Of a stretch of DNA of 36,464 nt, positions 31,785 to 36,464 are shown piece by piece. The DNA comes from Rhizophagus sp. LPA8_4_AMF (taxonomy: Eukaryota; Glomeromycota; Glomeromycetes; Glomerales; Glomeraceae). The first letter of the stretch is position 1. Every line of letters begins with the position of its first letter. The notes below the pieces were generated by a model. It was not told where the DNA came from. It saw only the letters and a list, made by a program, of their open reading frames with translations, and did not search any database. Both the position numbers and the translations under genes were made by a program. Location of the stretch: NCBI GenBank assembly GCA_021464525.1, contig JADRCO010000353.1:1-36464 (forward strand). Reading direction: 5' to 3'.

Positions 31785-32800
31785 AGTTAGACTCAATTCA
31801 TGCAACGCGTGATCCACCAATGATATTTCTAATAAACTTTTTCCATTATGTATGGCATATATTAAAAAAAATCTCAATTTTTTATCGGCGTATGAAATCA
31901 CATCATTTTTACAGTAAATAAATACTACGGTAATTTTCCGTTTTCGAGTTTTTAGCGCGACTCAAGTGAGAATAGTCGAGATGCCTATAAAAATTTTTAT
32001 CCGAATATTTCCATTATTTCTCCGTAGCTTTCGTAAAAATTCCGTGAAAATGATACATTCACGGATATCCGTGTTAGAGAGATGAAAATTTCCATGATTT
32101 AAGGCTATAAATTCCATGAAATGATACATTCACGAAAAAAACATGGAAATATAAAACACGGATCAACATTTTTTACAGGGATGGTTTAATATATGTTAAG
32201 CTTTATAAAGTCAAAGTCACAAGAACAATATGATTACTATTAAACATTAAGATTATGTATCTCTTCATGTAACAAAAATTTTATTGAACATCGATAGAAA
32301 GCACAAACACGAACAATTTCAGCAGCCCTGTGTCATATTAGCTTAAATAACTCTACCAATTAAATAACTATAACCCTGAAAAAGTCAACAAGGTTTACGC
32401 ATGGGAAATGACTATCAAGGGGTAAAAAAAAAAAAAAATTCAATGTGAAATTTATTTATTTTTATTTTTTATTTTTAATTTAAATAATTTACGTCAATAG
32501 AAATAAATTCGCTTGGCGTATTTTAATTATCTAGCCAAATAGATAAATGAATCGGCGATTTATCACCGTGGTTCGTTTATTTTTATTTATTTATTTTATT
32601 TATTTATTTTTGTAAAAGAAAAAAAATACATTTTTTTTTTTAGAACAAAGAACACAAAATCCTTATATCATACTTTGTATATTAAAATGATTATACTATC
32701 ACATTTTTTTTTTTAAAAAAAAAAAAAATTTTTAAAAGTACAATACAAAATTTAGACAATTATTCTTGATAACGAATATTATTCTTCAATATTCATGTAA
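31785..32800. other. Gene-poor stretch with short repeats
   Basis: No gene seen. TGATACATTCACG occurs twice (near 32051 and 32122), each preceded by a CCGTGAAA or CCATGAAA word, suggesting a small duplicated or inverted motif. A (TTTA)n microsatellite lies at about 32571-32611 and homopolymer runs near 32700-32735. Confidence 0.4.
32571..32611. repeat. (TTTA)n microsatellite
   Basis: About ten imperfect TTTA/TTTTA units. Confidence 0.8.
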
Positions 32801-32812
32801 ATCTTAGAACTT

Positions 32813-33354
32813 AACGTAAATTATTTCCTTACTTGTAATATCTAATGTCGTATATACTAGTCGCATAAACAAAGTAGAACGCATCCGTACATTCAAAAAT
32901 AAGCCTTGATAATAGCAAAGGAGAAAACCCCGAAACTCTGTTATAATTGTAAAGAAACATTTGATTGTGTTAAACTAGTTTCTAACAAAATTAATAAGAT
33001 TGAAGAAATTGTAAATAATTTTAAAAACCTTCAGAAGAAGCAATCCGACAAGCTTCTAAATTTGAAGCAAAATTTACCCTAATAACGTTCCATGTGAATT
33101 GTAATACGATCTATCGAGTTTCACTTTAGAAAATTTACAGAAGCTTGTTGCAATCACTACACAATTTTACAACCCTAATTCTTCTTCTGAATCATAGTGA
33201 AATACGAAACTTTACTATTCTTTCTCATTTGCATTCGAATAACCTTCGCAAAACCTTGTCTTTTTTTTTTTGATTTTACTTTTTATTTCGTTTTATTATT
33301 TATGTAAGCTTCTTTTTTGTTGCATTCTATTTAAACGACTTTTTAAAGAAGTTA
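32813..33354 (+). pseudogene. Copy D of the two-module CxxC repeat, module 1
   Basis: The plus strand encodes QSRTHPYIQK, then TPKLCYNCKETFDCVKLVSN and KINKIEEIVNNFKNLQKK in one frame to about 33080, where a stop falls. Further blocks (PCEL, LENLQKL, NSSSES-like) follow in other frames. It keeps the CYNC pair lost from module 1 of copy A. From about 33210 onwards it is nearly identical to copy A. Confidence 0.6.
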
Positions 33355-33845
33355 GTTTTTCGCTATTTTGACTTGGGTAACCAACAATTTATCGTTAGTA
33401 TTATTGATAATCGTTTTACAATGTCATCAAAAAATGATCACGAACAAAGAACTCCATATGTTCAAAGAATAATCAATTTAAGTAACATGTGAATTAGGAA
33501 AAAATCTCAAAAATTTTGTCCAGATTGTAAGAAAACGAACGACTGCAATAAAATAGAAGAGGTTATTGACAGTTTTCATGAAAATCCCATAAAATCAGAA
33601 TAAGGTTAATCAATTTTCTATCTTCAAATTCACTTTAAGCAACGAGAATACTGATTTATCATCTTTAGAAAACCTACATAATTAATTCAAAAATATCCGT
33701 CTTCTAAGTATCGTAATAATGACTGTCGATATTTACATTTATCAAGGCAAAATCGACTCTCGGGTAATTAGCAAAAATATTTTCAAATAATTTATTACAA
33801 ACACAAATTTTACGAATTAAGATTTATTAAGAAATTATTTAATAC
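33355..33845 (+). pseudogene. Copy D of the CxxC repeat, module 2
   Basis: Nearly identical to 3770-4250. The start codon at 33421 and MSSKNDHEQRTPYVQR are kept, but a stop follows after about 21 codons, and later indels shift the frame around the CPDC pair. It is therefore a broken near-twin of the open frame in copy A. Similarity to A ends at about 33845. Confidence 0.65.
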
Positions 33846-34764
33846 ACTTGAAATTTAATGATCAATATTTTACGCTATAAAATCATTTTTGTGGTTTGTA
33901 CATTCATTTTTCCTCACTAAGTTGGTTTAATCGACACTTACTACATAATATATAAAGCAACTTTTACATTAATTCTTTCTTTTTATTAAACAAATAATAA
34001 ATTAATATTACGATATATCACGATATATGAATAAATGTGTTTTTTAACATTTGGCTCTAGTTTTGATGGTCTAGTTTTATCATCTTTAATTATCATTAAT
34101 AACTAACTTGATATACTTTCTTTAGCTTTAACTTATAATTTGCAACCAAGCTCATATAGGTAAGGTGCTGCCAAAAAAAAACTTACTATTATCTCTTTCA
34201 GGGCCGGAATTATAATAATGCCGGCCAATATCTAAAAAGAGGAAATAGTTTCCTCTAATTTTTACTAATAAATTTGAAATTTTACCAGCCATTTAAATCT
34301 TCTAATGTTTGATTCTTAAAACATTGCATTAGTAATGGCCAGGTCATTTGGCCATTTTGAATGACCTCTGAAACTCTGAATGACAGCAAGCTTATATTTT
34401 CACGTGATATAAATTTTATCAAAATTACATAAATAATTTTGGCCAGAATTATGATGTAATTTTTAAATTACTGCTGAAATAGCCTAAATGGCACGTGACC
34501 AGTCATTTGATCATTTGGCCACTGTTAGTTGATTTATATGGATCATTTAACATTAGATAAACAGACAATGTAGTAACAGTTCTGTAATTAACTTGAAAGA
34601 TAATTTAAAAGGAGGTACATTTCAATTTTTATAAAGCATAAAAAACTGTCTTAATAATAAAATCTTAATAATAATTTGATTGTGAAAAAGGTAAAAAATA
34701 TTTTCCTAAAATATCAAAAATAAATATGAAAGTTTTCGATGTGAAGAAAAAGTAATATGCTAGA
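33846..34764. other. Gene-poor stretch with inverted GGCCA words
   Basis: No gene seen. Between about 34330 and 34545, TGGCCAGGTCATTTGGCCAT on the left and CCAGTCATTTGATCATTTGG then CCACTG on the right make a loose inverted arrangement. This could mark another old element, but no target duplication was found. GCCGGAATTATAATAATGCC at about 34204-34223 is a small hairpin. Confidence 0.3.
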
Positions 34765-35019
34765 TAGTGTTTGGAATTATCAGATAAATGGATTCATCAG
34801 ATGAATCCAGTTCTGATTCGATTATAAATTGGATAAATCTGACTCTGGTTCGATTATTGATCAGATAATGATCATATATATACGTTTGAGATTTTATCCA
34901 TTCGAATATCGGCAAATATTCGATTATCATGTGATTTTGAGTATCTGATCCGAGTCTTAAATTATATATCTGATAACTATCGGATAATCAATTAAATTAT
35001 CCGATGATTCCAAACACTA
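34765..35019. mobile_element. 255-bp hAT-like MITE with 8-bp target duplication
   Basis: The exact duplication ATGCTAGA lies at 34757-34764 and 35020-35027. The ends are TAGTGTTTGGAATTATCAGA and the inverted TAGTGTTTGGAATCATCGGA, so the 20-bp terminal repeats have two mismatches. Inside are repeated GATTCGATTAT and GGATAA words. An 8-bp duplication with TAG ends fits a hAT-type non-autonomous element. It sits at the far end of the serine-rich tail of copy G. Confidence 0.85.
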
Positions 35020-35027
35020 ATGCTAGA

Positions 35028-35400
35028 AGATATAGAAGGAGCAGAAGGAATGGAAGATTCAGAATATATAGAAGATGGATATTTATTATTTCCATTACTA
35101 TTATCGCAATTTTGTGACTAATTTTCTAAAGTGAATTTTGATGAATCACAATCCACTTCACATGGAACATTATTTAAATTATTCTTTTTAGGTAAATTCG
35201 TGTAAAATTGTTGATCTCTTCAATTTTATTTACTTTACTAGAAGAAATTTTAACGCTATCATTTTTCTCTTTACAGTCAAGACAAAGCCTAAGAGATTTT
35301 CTCCTAACTCTCCTGCTGTTACTATAAAAAAAATTTTTTTTGAGCATATGAAAGCATTATTTTGTTTGACATATTTTGCAAATAACAAGTTGTGATTTAT
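35028..35400 (-). pseudogene. Copy G, diverged member of the CxxC repeat family
   Basis: The minus strand encodes a basic SRRVRRKSLRL, the cysteine pair CLDC with KEKNDSVKISSSKVNKIEEI, then in another frame NNVPCEVDCDSSKFTLEN and, after a stop, a serine-rich tail (SSIYSESSIPSAPSISSS). Block order matches the other copies, with low DNA identity, so it is an old copy. Two or three breaks are visible. The tail is ended by the insertion at 34765-35027. Confidence 0.6.
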
Positions 35401-35578
35401 TGAAGTTTTTATTTTTTTTTTTATTTTTTTCTCTTTTAATTCTTTTAATCCAATTTGATTTATAATCCATGATCATTCTTCATTTTCAAGTACTTGCGGT
35501 ATCTATAAAATTAATTTAAAAAAAAAATTAATTTATTTGAAATTTGAAATTTAGACTTTTTTTTACTTAAGTGCATAA

Positions 35579-35733
35579 GGGCAGTGACATATATTACGTA
35601 ATATCCATTTACTATAAGCTTATACCCCCACTCCCATGTAATATGTAAAAATCTTACATTACACTTATATGTTATATGACCTTCAAATACCCCCCCCACC
35701 CCCTAAAATATTACGTAATAAATGTCACTGCCC
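35579..35733. mobile_element. 155-bp MITE with TAA target duplication
   Basis: Starts GGGCAGTGACATATATTACG and ends with the inverted form (one mismatch over 26 bp). TAA lies directly outside on both sides (35576-35578, 35734-35736). A three-base TWA-type duplication with GGGC ends fits PIF/Harbinger-type MITEs. A run of C near 35691-35704 and a G-free top strand in that part are unusual. There is no coding sequence, and the small minus-strand frame across it is an artefact. Confidence 0.8.
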
Positions 35734-35904
35734 TAAGGTTATTCAGTTTTTAAAATTACAATTCATTAAAGAAAATTTCAGATATTTTCCAGAACTAATT
35801 CACTGGTCCAACCTATCAGATTTCTCATAATTAAATTTTTTATTTATTATTTGTTTTTGTAACATTTTTGTAACGGGATCACGAGCTATTTAGGGCAATA
35901 TCAT

Positions 35905-36137
35905 ATAACCCAACAGCACCCAGAAAATTCTTTGATCACGTGATCTGTCTTTATTTATCACATGGTCACATCCTGTACGAGTTTTACTATTTATATTTAT
36001 CTGAGGGACAGTTTTTTTCGAGTAGATGAAATCTTATTTGTCACATATTATTCATCACATCCAAAATTCTTCGATCACGTGCCAGTGCATAACGCCAGCC
36101 GAGTTTGAAGAATTTTCTGGGTGCCGTTGGGGTAGTT
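35905..36137. mobile_element. 233-bp inverted-repeat element with 12-bp flanking duplication
   Basis: GGGCAATATCAT is present exactly at 35893-35904 and 36138-36149. Near the ends CCAACAGCACCCAGAAAATT and the inverted CCAACGGCACCCAGAAAATT form the terminal repeats, with one mismatch. GATCACGTG occurs inside next to each AATTCTT word, so the left end motif is repeated internally. The long duplication fits a Mutator-like element, although 9-11 bp is more usual, so one or more outer bases may belong to the element. Confidence 0.75.
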
Positions 36138-36158
36138 GGGCAATATCATCCATATTTA

Positions 36159-36464
36159 CAGTGCTGGTAAAAAGTAATCGGAATTGCAAAAAATGCGATA
36201 AATAAGAAACCAATGATTAAAATTACTTCAAATTTTGTAGATTTGTTGCCAAATAGGTCACTATTATATATATAAAGTATCAGCCTTTTAGCTTATTTCT
36301 TTGTCTCACAATTCATTTTTTATTTCAAAAAAAATTTTGTAAAATATTTAACCTATAAAAAATCTGAAAATTCTGATACAGCATTCAAATTACATTTTAT
36401 TAAAAGGTCAAATGATTATAAATTAAAGTTTACATCATGCTAATTTTATTAAAAAAAATTTGAC
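36159..36464 (+). mobile_element. Possible left end of a Tc1/mariner-type element, cut by window end
   Basis: TA followed by CAGTGCTGGTAAAAAGTAAT looks like the outer end of a Tc1/mariner inverted repeat (CAGTG start next to a TA target). The other end would lie beyond the window, and no transposase is visible in the 300 bp present. It starts only 9 bp after the target duplication of the previous element. Confidence 0.35.

Noticed and set aside
31901-32180. CATTTTTACAG at both ends as an element border
   Set aside because: The words are in direct orientation and the neighbouring sequence does not pair. TACAG words are common here.

Overview
The window looks like nuclear DNA of an arbuscular mycorrhizal fungus (Glomeromycotina, most like Rhizophagus). 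This is inference from content. The DNA is very AT-rich, introns are short (70-82 bp), and there is a TKL-type kinase of the kind greatly expanded in these fungi, with a zinc-ribbon-like leader and a WIDGP motif after the glycine loop. There is also a MATA-HMG-type HMG-box gene and a decayed member of a multi-copy ORF family I remember from Rhizophagus genomes. No rRNA, tRNA or CRISPR array was seen.

Only two genes look whole and well supported. One is a five-exon protein kinase on the minus strand (16419-18217, 500 aa by my splicing). Its last three coding exons are tiny, all follow phase-1 introns, and two of them look like duplicates. The other is a single-exon HMG-box gene on the plus strand (29049-29606). 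A third, weaker candidate is an 88-aa CxxC protein (3829-4095).

Layout. 0-10.8 kb: a small terminal-inverted-repeat element, then several copies (E, A, B) of a two-module repeat that encodes a short CxxC protein. A (+) and B (-) form a large inverted repeat around a 5-kb centre that holds a purine-rich tract, exon/intron-like tandem units, a 64-bp perfect-arm foldback, a possible mitochondrial cox2 fragment and pyrimidine-rich tandem repeats. 11.0-14.1 kb: a decayed copy of the multi-copy ORF family between 14-bp direct repeats. 14.1-16.4 kb: no gene seen. 16.4-18.2 kb: the kinase. 18.4-18.6 kb: a 150-bp element with an 11-bp target duplication. 19.1-24.4 kb: a 5'-truncated, frameshifted LINE on the minus strand (endonuclease remnant, reverse transcriptase, RNase H, zinc knuckle, poly-A tail). 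24.4-28.5 kb: mostly non-coding, with a poly-A-tailed retroposed stretch and a 522-bp element with an 8-bp target duplication. 28.5-29.6 kb: a diverged CxxC copy (C), then the HMG gene. 30.9-31.8 kb: an 870-bp terminal-inverted-repeat element carrying a decayed coding fragment. 32.8-33.9 kb: copy D, almost identical to A. 34.7-36.5 kb: a diverged copy G and a cluster of small DNA elements, each with its own clear target duplication.

The genes do not form a pathway. The main themes are a locally amplified, apparently undescribed CxxC small-protein family next to an HMG-box gene, and a dense set of non-autonomous DNA elements of several target-site classes with no matching transposase in the window.
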